NCBI RefSeq assembly: GCF_000331995.1
Contig: NC_020134.1
Location: 1,339,465-1,403,464 of the forward strand
From: Thermoclostridium stercorarium subsp. stercorarium DSM 8532
GTDB taxonomy: Bacteria > Bacillota > Clostridia > DSM-8532
Direction: 5' to 3'
Length of the DNA stretch: 64,000 nt
In this document: in pieces, positions 53,159 through 63,540 of the stretch
Position numbering within the stretch: the first letter of the stretch is position 1
Layout: the number at the start of each line of letters is the position of its first letter
Notes under the pieces: generated by a model
Told to the model about the DNA's origin: nothing
What the model saw: the letters and a program-made list of their open reading frames with translations, nothing else
Databases searched by the model: none
Program-made: the position numbers and the translations under genes

Positions 53159-55015
53159 ATGGACAATAAAAACCGATTCTTAAGCAGCGTATACTATGAC
53201 CTTTACCATAGAAAACCTTCCCGAATTTCCGAAAACAATGCTACGGACAGTAATTCCGTTTCGGGAAATTCGCCTGAGCAGGAGCTTAAGTCGATAATAG
53301 ATGACTTCTACAGAAAAGAAGGGTTTGAAAAAAGCGAAAACAACGAAACAACCCCATTCAAACCCGAGGAAATCCGGGCAGAAATAGAAAAACTTGTAGG
53401 TCTTACAAATGTAAAGGAAGACATTGAAGCGCTGATGGATTTTGTAAAAGTGCAGAAATTAAGAAGGGAACATGGTTTAAGCGGAAGCAGCATTTCCCTG
53501 CACACCGCTTTCTTGGGCAATCCGGGTACCGGAAAAACAACGGTTGCAAGGCTTATGGGAGAATATTTTAAAGCACTGGGGGTTCTTAAAAAAGGGCATA
53601 TTGTTGAAGTTACACGTGCGGATTTGGTTGCGGAGTATGTAGGAGGTACTGCGGTCAAAACAAATAAAGTGATAGACAAAGCCATTGACGGTATTCTTTT
53701 CATTGACGAAGCCTATTCGCTTGCCGAAGGAGGGGAAAATGATTTCGGAAAGGAAGCGATAAACATTCTTGTTGACCGTATGGAAAAAGAACGGGATCGC
53801 CTTGCGGTTTTTCTTGCAGGTTATACCGACAGAATGGAAGCGTTTCTGAAATCCAATCCCGGTCTTTCGTCCAGGGTATCCAGAAAATTTTATTTTAAGG
53901 ATTATACGGGTCCCGAGCTTTTACAGATTTTCGAAATGCTTCTCGAAAAAAATCAATATACGATGGACGGAGAATGTCTCCGTAAAATGGAACAGTATTT
54001 TAACTACCTGTACGAAACGCGGGACGAACATTTCGGCAACGGGCGTGCGGTCCGCAATACACTGGAAAAATTAATAAAGGCTCAGTCCGACAGGCTCGCC
54101 GAAGAAAAAGACGTTACCGTCGAAATGCTTAAAACCATTACGATGGAAGATATCGAAAAGGCGCTCCGGGTAAAGGAGATAACTGTAACGTCGGACAAAC
54201 TTGAATCTATATTGCAAGAGCTTGATGAATTTGTTGGTTTAAAAAACATTAAGGGACACATAAAAACATTGGTGAATTTAATCAGGACAAATCAGAAAAG
54301 GGAAGAACTGGGGCTGCCGGTTAAACCTATGTCCTATCACGCCATTTTCTGCGGATCACCCGGTACAGGCAAAACCTCTATAGCGAGGATCCTGGGAAGA
54401 ATTTATCAAAGCCTTGGAATATTAAAGAAAGGCCATGTTATTGAAGTGGACAGAAGCGGGCTAGTGGCAGGGTATGTAGGGCAGACCGAGGAAAAGACTA
54501 ATAAAGTCCTGGATCAGGCAATGGACGGCATTCTGTTTATTGACGAGGCTTATGCCCTTGTGGGCGGGCCGAATGATTTCGGACGTCACGCCATAGACAC
54601 AATACTCAAACGTATGGATGACTGCAGGGACAGACTGGTGGTCATAGCCGCAGGATATACCGACAGGATGAAGACCTTTATAAATTCAAATCCGGGGCTA
54701 AAGGACCGTTTCAGTTGGGTGTTCGAATTTGAAGACTACAACGCAGAGGAACTTTTTGAGATATTCTTAAGTTTTGCCAGAAAACAGCAGTATGTTTTGG
54801 ACGAAGAAGCCGAAAAGCAGCTGAAGAAACATTTTGAGGCACTAACGGATATAAAGCCTGAACACTTCGGAAACGGAAGGTATGTAAGAAATCTGTTCGA
54901 AAAAATTGTTATTGAGCAGTCAAATCGGATAGGTCAGAAGATTGACAGCATGAAAAAGGAAGATTTGTCCACAATAACCGCGGAAGATGTGTCAAATGCT
55001 CTGCTGCTTATGTAA
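53159..55015 (+). CDS. Tandem AAA ATPase of the CbxX/SpoVK type
   Basis: 618 residues with two similar CbxX/CfqX-type AAA modules. Module 1 (about 75-335): Walker A GNPGTGKTTVAR near 122, Walker B GILFIDEAYSLAEGG. Module 2 (about 355-610): Walker A GSPGTGKTSIAR, Walker B GILFIDEAYALVGG. Both have LAGYTDRME / AAGYTDRMK and a SRVSRKF / DRFSWVF arginine-finger region, so both should bind ATP. SpoVK and CbbX have one module. An N-terminal tail of ~70 polar residues precedes. The target protein is unknown; a spore or remodelling role is only inference. Confidence 0.85.
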   Translation: MDNKNRFLSSVYYDLYHRKPSRISENNATDSNSVSGNSPEQELKSIIDDFYRKEGFEKSENNETTPFKPEEIRAEIEKLVGLTNVKEDIEALMDFVKVQKLRREHGLSGSSISLHTAFLGNPGTGKTTVARLMGEYFKALGVLKKGHIVEVTRADLVAEYVGGTAVKTNKVIDKAIDGILFIDEAYSLAEGGENDFGKEAINILVDRMEKERDRLAVFLAGYTDRMEAFLKSNPGLSSRVSRKFYFKDYTGPELLQIFEMLLEKNQYTMDGECLRKMEQYFNYLYETRDEHFGNGRAVRNTLEKLIKAQSDRLAEEKDVTVEMLKTITMEDIEKALRVKEITVTSDKLESILQELDEFVGLKNIKGHIKTLVNLIRTNQKREELGLPVKPMSYHAIFCGSPGTGKTSIARILGRIYQSLGILKKGHVIEVDRSGLVAGYVGQTEEKTNKVLDQAMDGILFIDEAYALVGGPNDFGRHAIDTILKRMDDCRDRLVVIAAGYTDRMKTFINSNPGLKDRFSWVFEFEDYNAEELFEIFLSFARKQQYVLDEEAEKQLKKHFEALTDIKPEHFGNGRYVRNLFEKIVIEQSNRIGQKIDSMKKEDLSTITAEDVSNALLLM

Positions 55016-55060
55016 TAATCATTATTTTTAGTATATTATTGTCACATTTTTAATTTTTAC

Positions 55061-55089
55061 TTGTATACAAAAAACATTTGCGTTATAAT
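55061..55089 (+). promoter_or_regulatory. Promoter of pta-ackA
   Basis: TTGTAT and TATAAT spaced by 17 bp. It leaves a leader of roughly 200 nt before pta. The leader holds a small stem (AAGCCC...GGGTTT, 55136-55162) and no known riboswitch that I recognise. Confidence 0.6.
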
Positions 55090-55265
55090 TGTAATGGCTT
55101 TAAAATGGCTCAGTTTGGCTTATTGAAAAAGCAATAAAAGCCCGTTTTTATTTTTGGGTTTATGTAAATAATAAAATCAAGACAGATTATAAACCTGCCG
55201 ATGTAATCGGGGGTTAAAAAATAAAAATACCAAAATGCAACATGGACCGTTAAAAACTTAACTAA

Positions 55266-56294
<1,029 letters not shown>

Positions 56295-56351
56295 ATTAAA
56301 CCGAAAATCGCACAAGAGTTGAGTTAAAAAGGAATTTTGGGGGTTAAATCA

Positions 56352-57548
56352 ATGAAAATATTGGTTATAAACTCAGGGAGTTCTTCGTTGAAATATCAGT
56401 TATTTGATATGGAAAAAGAACAGGTGCTGGCAAAAGGAGTATGTGACAGAATTGGAATTCCGAATTCTTTCATTAGGCATATATACAATGGCAATGAATT
56501 CAGAAAAGAAGTGGAATTAAAGGATCATAACGATGCCATCAGAGAAGTACTTAATGCCTTGACCGATAAGGAACACGGCGTGATTAAGAGCATGGATGAA
56601 ATTACGTCGGTCGGACACCGTGTTGTTCACGGCGGAGAGAAATTCTACAGGTCGGTTATAATCGACGACGAAGTTCTGAAAACAATTGAGGAATGCATTG
56701 AACTTGCACCGCTGCATAATGGTCCGAACATGATCGGTATAAAAGCGTGCATGAAACTGATGCCTAATACTCCGATGGTGGCCGTGTTTGATACCGCTTT
56801 CCACCAGACCATGCCCAAAAAGGCATATATGTATGCTTTGCCTTATTCGTTGTATGAGAAAAACGGAATCCGCCGTTATGGTTTTCACGGCACATCGCAT
56901 AAGTATGTGGCTGAAAGGGCCGCGGCGTTGCTCAACAGGCCTATCGAAGAATTAAAGATTGTAACATGCCACCTTGGAAACGGGTCCAGTATTTGCGCCG
57001 TCAAAAACGGTAAATCGGTGGATACCAGCATGGGGTATACACCGCTTGCAGGCGTTCCTATGGGAACACGCAGCGGCGATATAGATCCCGCAATTCTTAT
57101 TTCACTTATCGAAAGGGATAAATACGATTCTACAATGCTTAACGAACTATTAAACAAGAAATCGGGTGTACTTGGAATTTCAGGCATAAGCAGCGATTTC
57201 AGGGATCTGGATGAAGCCGCTGAAAAAGGCGACGAAAAAGCGGAACTTGCTCTTGAAATTTTCGCATACCAGGTTAAGAAATATATCGGCGCATATGCTG
57301 CCGCTATGGGCGGGATAGACGTTCTTGTTTTCACCGCCGGAATTGGTGAAAACAATCCCGGTATGAGAAAAAGAATAGTGTCCGGTCTTGAGTTCCTTGG
57401 AATTGAAATTGATGACGAAAAGAACATGCAAAAAGGAGAGGAAAGAGATATAAGTACCCCTCATGCAAAAGTGAAAACATTTGTAATTCCTACCAATGAA
57501 GAACTTGCCATTGCAAGAGAAACGATGAGATTAGTAAGCAGTAATTAA
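56352..57548 (+). CDS. ackA: Acetate kinase
   Basis: Transfers phosphate from acetyl phosphate to ADP. 398 residues from the ATG at 56352, which has GGGGG 8 bp upstream; a TTG five codons earlier is part of that site. Motifs are [15 protein letters not shown] at the N terminus, [19 protein letters not shown] near 142, [15 protein letters not shown] and [13 protein letters not shown] near 230. Complete and normal. Last gene before a terminator. Confidence 0.97.
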   Translation: MKILVINSGSSSLKYQLFDMEKEQVLAKGVCDRIGIPNSFIRHIYNGNEFRKEVELKDHNDAIREVLNALTDKEHGVIKSMDEITSVGHRVVHGGEKFYRSVIIDDEVLKTIEECIELAPLHNGPNMIGIKACMKLMPNTPMVAVFDTAFHQTMPKKAYMYALPYSLYEKNGIRRYGFHGTSHKYVAERAAALLNRPIEELKIVTCHLGNGSSICAVKNGKSVDTSMGYTPLAGVPMGTRSGDIDPAILISLIERDKYDSTMLNELLNKKSGVLGISGISSDFRDLDEAAEKGDEKAELALEIFAYQVKKYIGAYAAAMGGIDVLVFTAGIGENNPGMRKRIVSGLEFLGIEIDDEKNMQKGEERDISTPHAKVKTFVIPTNEELAIARETMRLVSSN

Positions 57549-57585
57549 AATTATTGACATTGACATAATTAACATGTAATTTTAT

Positions 57586-57624
57586 AAGGTGAAGAGATAA
57601 AGCTCTTCACCTTTAATTTTTATA
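57586..57624 (+). terminator. Terminator of pta-ackA
   Basis: AAGGTGAAGAG and CTCTTCACCTT arms with a 6-nt loop, then TAATTTTTAT. Confidence 0.85.
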
Positions 57625-57709
57625 AAAAGGATCTTTCACTGGCGTTTTAAGGCACGGCTTTATCACGTCAGGAATATTTTATATATATAAATGATGATGG
57701 AGGTTTCCG

Positions 57710-59065
57710 ATGAAGGTTTGTAAATTTGGAGGGACATCGCTTGCGTCGGCCGAGCAGGTGAAAAAGGTTTTCGACATTGTCACGTCGGATCCGGAACGCC
57801 GGGTGGTAGTTGTTTCCGCTCCGGGAAAAGAGAATGATGCGGACACGAAAGTCACCGATATGCTCATAAAAATGGCAGAAAAATACATTAATACCGGCAA
57901 TTGCGAAGAAGAATTGCGCGCTGTTGTGAACAGGTTTGCCAAAATAGCGGAAGGGCTGAACTTAGGTGTTGAAATAATAAAGGATATTGAAAACAACTTA
58001 AGAACAAGGATATCTTTAGGGTATGACAGCAAGGAAAAATTTATTGACAGAATTAAAGCCGCAGGCGAAGACAATTGTGCACGGCTGGTAGCGAAGTACT
58101 TTAACAGCCGTGGGGTTTATGCCCAGTACATAAATCCAAAGGATGCAGGCCTGTATTTAAGCGATGAATACGGCAACGCCAGAGTTTTACCCCAGTCGTA
58201 CAAGAATTTGGCTAAGCTTAAGGACATGGAGGGAATTCTGATTTTCCCCGGATTTTTCGGATATTCTCTTTCAGGCGAAGTGGTTACGTTCCCAAGAGGA
58301 GGTTCGGATATAACGGGAGCAATCCTTGCAGTTGCCGTTGAGGCTGACGTGTATGAGAATTTTACCGATGTGGATTCGGTTTTTGCTGCAAACCCGAAAA
58401 TAGTAGAAAATCCAAAGCCCATTCCGATACTGACATACCGCGAAATGCGCGAGCTTTCGTATGCGGGTTTCTCGGTGCTGCATGAAGAAACACTTGCTCC
58501 GCTTGTCAAGAAAGGAATTCCGGTAAATATAAGAAATACCAACAAACCTGAGGCTCCCGGCACAATGATAGTAACCACGAGGGAGGTCAAAGACTATCCC
58601 GTTGTGGGTATTGCCGGGGCGGGTGGATTTGTGACTATAAATATTCATAAATATATGATGAACCGGGAAATCGGTTTTGGAAGAAAAGTGATGTGGATTC
58701 TTGAAGAGGAAGCGGTTCCTTTTGAACACATTCCGTCAGGTATTGACGATATTTCGATTATTATTAAGAAACAATATCTGGACGAAGACAAGAAATCACG
58801 AATTATGGAACGTATTGCCCATGATTTGGCGGTAGACAGTGTCAGCATAGGTTATAATCTTGCCCTTGTAATGATAGTAGGCGAAGGAATGCTCCGGCGT
58901 GTGGGCGTGGCAAGCAGGGCAACCACTGCGCTCGCAAAAAGCGGAATAAACATTCAGATGATTAACCAGGGTTCCTCTGAAGTAAGTATTATGTTCGGAA
59001 TTGAAGAAAAAGACCTCGATAAGGCAATAATAGCGCTTTATAATGAATTTTTCGAAAAGGATTGA
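57710..59065 (+). CDS. lysC: Aspartate kinase
   Basis: Phosphorylates aspartate, the first step to lysine, threonine and methionine. 451 residues. CKFGGTSLASAEQV at the N terminus is the kinase signature. FPGFFGYSLSGEVVTFPRGG near 183, then DVDSVFAANPKIVENPKPIP, complete the catalytic domain. Two C-terminal ACT domains (VTINIHKYMMNREIGFG and ALVMIVGEGMLRRVGVASRA) give feedback control. The length resembles the ThrA/YclM-type class of single-chain enzymes. No lysine riboswitch lies upstream. Confidence 0.93.
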   Translation: MKVCKFGGTSLASAEQVKKVFDIVTSDPERRVVVVSAPGKENDADTKVTDMLIKMAEKYINTGNCEEELRAVVNRFAKIAEGLNLGVEIIKDIENNLRTRISLGYDSKEKFIDRIKAAGEDNCARLVAKYFNSRGVYAQYINPKDAGLYLSDEYGNARVLPQSYKNLAKLKDMEGILIFPGFFGYSLSGEVVTFPRGGSDITGAILAVAVEADVYENFTDVDSVFAANPKIVENPKPIPILTYREMRELSYAGFSVLHEETLAPLVKKGIPVNIRNTNKPEAPGTMIVTTREVKDYPVVGIAGAGGFVTINIHKYMMNREIGFGRKVMWILEEEAVPFEHIPSGIDDISIIIKKQYLDEDKKSRIMERIAHDLAVDSVSIGYNLALVMIVGEGMLRRVGVASRATTALAKSGINIQMINQGSSEVSIMFGIEEKDLDKAIIALYNEFFEKD

Positions 59066-59088
59066 CTTTTTAACGTCAATCCTTTTTG
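59055..59088 (+). terminator. Terminator of the aspartate kinase gene
   Basis: AAAAGGATTGAC and GTCAATCCTTTT arms, with TTTTTG after. The stem overlaps the stop codon of the gene. Confidence 0.85.
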
Positions 59089-59245
59089 TATCTACAGATG
59101 TAGAGATACAGGCATTATACCGTCATAAGTATTAACCCGCCGAACTCTGCCACACCATAGACGGTGTTTTCATTTTCAGCGCGCAGTATGCCTTTTGCAA
59201 AAAACAACTGCATTGTTCAAAACGAAACAAAAGGCAATGCGGATT

Positions 59246-59491
59246 TTATATTAAATTTAAAAGTTTTTTTGCGCGCTCAATTGAAATGTGAATTCTGTCA
59301 TATTTTTTTACACTTTCGGGCACATGGACTTCCACCGGCCTTAACGGTAAATCCTTTCTGCTGGCAATTTTTTTCAGATCCTCAAGTGTTAACTTGTCTT
59401 TACATTCCTTAAGCTTTTTAGATTCTTCAAATTTATATACATACGGAAGTTTTTTATTTAATTTATATTTCACTACTCTCACCCACACCAC
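59246..59491 (-). CDS. Small hypothetical protein downstream of the interrupted gene
   Basis: Up to 81 residues if the GTG at 59491 is used; a GTG six codons later has GGGTGAG nearby and is also plausible. The sequence is basic and has a coherent helix-strand pattern (EESKKLKECKDKLTLEDLKK, then PLRPVEVHVPESVKKYDRIH). No family recognised. It lies 45 bp downstream of the IS-interrupted membrane-protein gene on the same strand, so the two were probably an operon. Confidence 0.45.
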   Translation of the reverse strand: MVWVRVVKYKLNKKLPYVYKFEESKKLKECKDKLTLEDLKKIASRKDLPLRPVEVHVPESVKKYDRIHISIERAKKLLNLI

Positions 59492-59950
59492 ATTATGAAA
59501 ACTTATTTTATTTCTTAATACATTATATCAATCTGTTCAGTTATTTTGCAACACATCCAGTAAGTCATCAGTAAATTTTGTCAGTAAATTACATATAATA
59601 TTTTTTTCAGCCCCTACGATAATGGGGTTATGTGATTCCAGTAAAATATATACCGGTTTTCCGTCGTTAATAAGTTCCAGCTTGTAGCAAAACGGTATAA
59701 AAAGGTAATAGTTTTTATCTATTTGTGTGCTGTATAATTCCCAGTGATTTAACTGATATTTTATAATGTCTATTTCTCTGCTTTTTAATTTGAATTCCTT
59801 TAATATATTATTGTCCAAATTCGGTAAAACAAAAACTTTAACTTTTTCGTTAAGGTTAGAAAAGTATTCCGTTAACAAAATTTGGTACTCTATATCTTTT
59901 AAAATAAATCCGTCTCTGATTAATTTGTCTTTTACCTTTACACAATATTC

Positions 59951-61346
59951 GTTATAGTCTTAAGTAGTGGTGTAAATTTCGTGGAAGCTAATTGACAAAA
60001 GTAACCACGATATGATTTCTACTTTATTAGGGAAACAAAACAAAAACAAATAAAGTAGAGGAGGTCATACCGTGGCTACTAATAATAGAATGGCACTTTT
60101 AGAACAACTTAGCAAGTATGTTGTTGAAAAAGATAAAGATTTTTTAAAAGAAGCATTAACATTACTCATTAATGCCCTAATGGATGCGGAAGTTACATCA
60201 ATAATAGGTGCTGAAAAGTATGAAAGAAATGATAGTAGAAACAACTATCGCAATGGATATCGCCTAAGAGAATGGGATACTCGAGTAGGAACATTACAGT
60301 TAAGCATTCCCAAGTTACGTCACGGAAGTTATTTTCCAAGTCTTTTAGAACCGAGGAAAATGTCAGAGAAAGCATTATTGAATGTAGTTCAGGAAGCCTA
60401 TGTTCATGGAGTAAGTACCAGGAAGGTGGATGAACTTGTAGAAGCTCTTGGAATGAAAGGGATTGATAAAAGCGAAGTATCAAGAATCAGTAAGCAACTG
60501 GATGAATTTGTAGAAGAATTTAAAAACCGTAGACTGGAAGGAGAATATCCTTACCTTTGGCTTGATGCCACTTTCCCCAAGGTTCGGGAAGGAGGCAGGG
60601 TATGCAGTATGGCACTAGTTATAGCAGTAGGAGTTAATCAACAAGGTGAACGGGAAATATTAGGTTTTGATGTAGGGATGAGTGAAGACGGGGCTTTTTG
60701 GGAGGAGTTTTTAAGAAGGCTGGTAGCAAGGGGTCTAAAAGGTGTAAGGCTTGTAATCAGTGATGCACATGAAGGGCTGAAGGCTGCAATAAAGAAGATT
60801 TTAACGGGAAGTGCATGGCAAAGATGCCGTGTACATTTTATGAGAAATGTATTAAGCCAGGTACCAAAGCATTATCAGGGGATGGTATCATCGATAATAC
60901 GGACAATATTTGCCCAGAATGATCAGGAATCTGCGAGGGAACAGTTAAGGCATGTAGTAGATGAGCTTAAAAATCGTTTTCCAAAAGCAATGAAAATTCT
61001 TGAAGAAGCAGAAGAAGAAATCCTGGCATATATGGCTTTTCCTCGTGAGCATTGGGCACAGATACACTCTACCAATCCGCTGGAGAGACTTAACCGTGAA
61101 ATTCGCCGTCGAACGGATGTTGTTTGCATATTTCCAAATCGTGAGGCGGTAATCCGATTGGTAGGAGCAATGCTCATGGAACAAAATGATGAATGGAAAG
61201 TAGGGCGGCGTTATTTCAGTTTGGAATCAATGTCAAAGATTACATCGATAAATGAATTTACATTGACGCCAGTAGCTTTATTACATAAATGAGGTGAAAA
61301 AATGATAAAGTAGAAATCATTTTACACCACTTGACAAGACACTATC
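59951..61346 (+). mobile_element. IS256-family element, copy 2, intact
   Basis: 1396 bp with imperfect 26-bp terminal inverted repeats (shared inner part GTGGTGTAAA) and an 8-bp target duplication CAATATTC at 59943-59950 and 61347-61354. It matches copy 1 (21060-23757, inverted, itself interrupted) in all parts I compared. Both boundaries could be fixed by aligning the two copies. Confidence 0.94.
60072..61292 (+). CDS. IS256-family (Mutator-like) transposase, intact
   Basis: 406 residues, GTG start after a GGAGGTCATACC ribosome site. DDE residues are in WLDATFPKVREGG (about 171), LVISDAHEGLKAAI (about 236) and HSTNPLERLNREIRRR (about 340). The CRVHFMRNVL segment is typical. N-terminal zinc/HTH-like region RNNYRNGYRLREWDTRVG. 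Full-length and apparently functional; may act in trans on copy 1. Confidence 0.95.
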   Translation: MATNNRMALLEQLSKYVVEKDKDFLKEALTLLINALMDAEVTSIIGAEKYERNDSRNNYRNGYRLREWDTRVGTLQLSIPKLRHGSYFPSLLEPRKMSEKALLNVVQEAYVHGVSTRKVDELVEALGMKGIDKSEVSRISKQLDEFVEEFKNRRLEGEYPYLWLDATFPKVREGGRVCSMALVIAVGVNQQGEREILGFDVGMSEDGAFWEEFLRRLVARGLKGVRLVISDAHEGLKAAIKKILTGSAWQRCRVHFMRNVLSQVPKHYQGMVSSIIRTIFAQNDQESAREQLRHVVDELKNRFPKAMKILEEAEEEILAYMAFPREHWAQIHSTNPLERLNREIRRRTDVVCIFPNREAVIRLVGAMLMEQNDEWKVGRRYFSLESMSKITSINEFTLTPVALLHK

Positions 61347-61894
61347 CAATATTCACTCATTTTGGACAGCATTTTGTTTTCTATGTTGAATTTTTCCAGT
61401 AAATATTTAACATTCTTTACCTGATTGTTGATTTCTTCATTATATTTTTCCTTCAACAAGGATATTTTTGCATTTCCTAACGAAATTTGCAAAATTGAAA
61501 TATGTAAGTTAGAAAATATAAAAACATATATTACATATGCAGCAACGAGAAAAAATATACATGTGGAAATTGTGGCGTTCAGGTTCAGAATTCCGCCATC
61601 ACCCTGCCATATCCTGAACTTATCAATTTCAGAGGAAATATACATTATAAAAAAATATGTCTGCACAAAATACATCTTCCAAACAAACTTATCCTTATCC
61701 TTCGCATTAAAATAATTTACATGGGTGTATACCAGAAGGACGAAACCTATTATGTAGAAAATCCAGTATTCAAAAATAAATTTTCTTTGTCTTTTTACAA
61801 AGAGGGGCTTTACTGAAGCAAAGACAGGAAACAGGTAAAAAAGCGCCTGAAAAAGAATTTGTTTGACTTTATTAAAATTTGTTTTTGCTTCCAC

Positions 61895-62238
61895 ATATAT
61901 GCCTCCTTGTAAATAAAATACAATCGCTTACCATAATTATAAATTATAAAATATCAGCTTTCAAATTTATTGCTTGGTAAGGTAATAATTTCCGACGGTG
62001 CCATTCGGTTAGATTAAAAAGCCGTTAAAAGTACTCTTTAACAGGCATGAAACCGTATGGGGAAGAAAGGCAAGCGTAAATTCCTCAGGTTAACGATGCC
62101 GTTATAATGCCTTTTCTTTGGATTAAAATGAAAGAAATATGATATTTTTAAAAGTTTAGAAGTTAAATATATACTCATATATTTGGACAAAATATACAGT
62201 TATGTTAACATAAAATGTGTTAGCTTAAAAAATAGATA
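61895..62238 (+). other. Intergenic region upstream of the aro promoter
   Basis: About 340 bp, AT-rich, between the divergent membrane-protein gene and the aroF promoter. No supported gene or RNA seen. Confidence 0.4.
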
Positions 62239-62268
62239 TTGACAGATTACCATTATTATGCATATAAT
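62239..62268 (+). promoter_or_regulatory. Promoter of the aro operon and its leader
   Basis: A perfect TTGACA and a perfect TATAAT with an 18-bp spacer. Transcription would start near 62275, just before the leader peptide ribosome site. Confidence 0.75.
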
Positions 62269-62299
62269 ATTTAAAACCCAATGGAGGACAAAAACAGAT

Positions 62300-62404
62300 A
62301 TGGTTAGCATGCTCAGTGTGATTGTTGCTTTTATATTTTTTTACTTTTACTTTAGCCAGGCTTTTTACTTTTGGTACGGAAGCCCGGTTAAGTTAATATT
62401 GTAA
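62300..62404 (+). CDS. Aromatic-rich leader peptide of the aro operon (candidate)
   Basis: 34 codons from ATG at 62300 to TAA at 62402-62404. Residues 11-26 (FIFFYFYFSQAFYFWY) contain seven Phe, four Tyr and one Trp. This is the composition of an attenuation leader peptide such as the pheA leader, and the gene downstream makes the first aromatic precursor. GGAGG lies at 62283-62287, 12 bp upstream, somewhat far. A hydrophobic micro-protein is the alternative. The close promoter, the position and the RNA structures that follow favour the leader role. Confidence 0.62.
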   Translation: MVSMLSVIVAFIFFYFYFSQAFYFWYGSPVKLIL

Positions 62405-62416
62405 AAAAATATAAAA

Positions 62417-62490
62417 CACAATCGCTGAGTACAATCCAATACAGGAAAGATATAACAGAGGCTCCGATTGTGAACCTCTTATTTTTTATA
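62417..62490 (+). promoter_or_regulatory. Candidate transcription attenuator of aroF
   Basis: Segment 2 (CACAATCG, 62417-62424) pairs perfectly with segment 3 (CGATTGTG, 62465-62472). Segment 3 also closes the terminator stem AGAGGCTC / GAACCTCT (62457-62479, one mismatch), followed by TATTTTTTAT. Segment 2 with CTGAG (62418-62429) can instead pair with CTCAG and GATTGT inside the leader ORF (62312-62325, 11 bp). So 1:2 and 3:4 (off) compete with 2:3 (on), the scheme of ribosome-mediated attenuation. Not tested by folding software. Confidence 0.6.
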
Positions 62491-62518
62491 CGGATCAAAA
62501 ATTAAAAGGAGGGGTAAT

Positions 62519-63538
62519 ATGGTGGTAGTATTGAAACCAAATACGCCTGTTGAGAAAAGAAACACGCTTATAGCCGAGCTCGAGTCGATGGGTGTTAAGG
62601 TTCAGGTCAGCGAAGGAACCGAAACAACCGTTCTCGGCCTGATTGGGGACACTTCCCATATAAATCAGGACAGAATTTTGTCCAACGAAATTGTTGCGAA
62701 TGTATTGAGGGTACAGGAGCCTTTCAAAAAGGCAAACAGGATGTTCAAACCTGAAAGCACGGTTGTCGAGGTTAACGGACGGAAAATAGGGGAAGGATAT
62801 TTCTGCGTAATAACCGGACCGTGTTCTGTGGAAAGCGAGGAGCAGATACTGACCATCGCCGAGGAGGTGAAAAAAAACGGAGCAACATTTCTCCGCGGAG
62901 GGGCATATAAACCCAGAACATCGCCTTATTCCTTCCAGGGGCTTGGGCTGGAAGGTCTTGAATACCTGAAACATGCCAGGGAAAAGACCGGTCTTCCGAT
63001 TGTATCGGAAATTATGTCTCCAGATATGGTGGAAAAGTTTGTTGAAGATGTAGACATAATTCAAGTGGGCGCAAGAAACATGCAGAATTTCGTTTTGCTT
63101 AAAGAGCTTGGTAAAACGAGGAAACCAATACTTCTCAAACGCGGGCTTGCGGCAACGATTGAAGAATGGCTGATGTCTGCTGAATACATTCTGAACGAAG
63201 GGAACCCGAACGTTATTCTTTGCGAGAGGGGTATTAGAACTTTTGAGACATATACGCGGAACACTCTTGATTTAAGCGCCGTGGTGGCAGTCAAAAAGCT
63301 GAGTCATCTTCCGGTGATAGTAGACCCGAGCCATGGTACCGGAAAGGCGTGGATGGTTGAGGCGATGTCGAAGGCCGCTGCTGTTGCCGGAGCAGACGGG
63401 CTGATTATTGAAGTCCATAACAATCCGAAAAAAGCACTGTGTGACGGTCAGCAGTCAATTACTCCCAACGAGTTTTCCAGATTGATGGAAAAACTTAGAA
63501 AACTTCTCGAAATTGAAGGCAAAAAGCTGGAGGGCTGA
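62519..63538 (+). CDS. aroF: 3-deoxy-7-phosphoheptulonate (DAHP) synthase, type I-beta
   Basis: Joins phosphoenolpyruvate and erythrose 4-phosphate, the first step to chorismate and the aromatic amino acids. 339 residues. The N-terminal ~75 residues are a ferredoxin-like regulatory domain, as in the Thermotoga enzyme, where Tyr and Phe inhibit. The catalytic barrel has VITGPCSVES near 99, FLRGGAYKPRTSPYSFQGLG near 125, ILLKRGLAATIEEW and the metal His in DPSHGTGK. Ribosome site GGAGGGG. So the gene seems controlled both by leader attenuation and by enzyme feedback. Confidence 0.96.
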   Translation: MVVVLKPNTPVEKRNTLIAELESMGVKVQVSEGTETTVLGLIGDTSHINQDRILSNEIVANVLRVQEPFKKANRMFKPESTVVEVNGRKIGEGYFCVITGPCSVESEEQILTIAEEVKKNGATFLRGGAYKPRTSPYSFQGLGLEGLEYLKHAREKTGLPIVSEIMSPDMVEKFVEDVDIIQVGARNMQNFVLLKELGKTRKPILLKRGLAATIEEWLMSAEYILNEGNPNVILCERGIRTFETYTRNTLDLSAVVAVKKLSHLPVIVDPSHGTGKAWMVEAMSKAAAVAGADGLIIEVHNNPKKALCDGQQSITPNEFSRLMEKLRKLLEIEGKKLEG

Positions 63539-63540
63539 AA

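Larger units (their letters stand above)
59537..61894 (-). pseudogene. Membrane protein with coiled coil, interrupted by an IS
   Basis: The gene starts at the GTG at 61894 (AAGGAGGC upstream) and is broken at codon ~182 by the IS at 59951-61346. The frame continues exactly on the other side to 59537. Removing the IS and one copy of CAATATTC joins SEY to CVKVKDK without a shift, giving about 317 residues. The N-terminal ~115 residues hold about four membrane spans. A coiled coil (LKEKYNEEINNQVKNVKYLL) and a soluble ~120-residue C-terminal part follow. No family recognised; the layout suggests a sensor or anchor. As it stands the protein is cut after the coiled coil. Confidence 0.85.

Noticed and set aside
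57549-57709. Lysine riboswitch before aspartate kinase
   Set aside because: After the ackA terminator fewer than 90 bp remain, too short for the lysine aptamer, and none of its conserved blocks are visible.
62269-62518. T-box leader for aroF
   Set aside because: No T-box sequence or specifier-loop arrangement is visible; the aromatic ORF and three-way pairing explain the region better.
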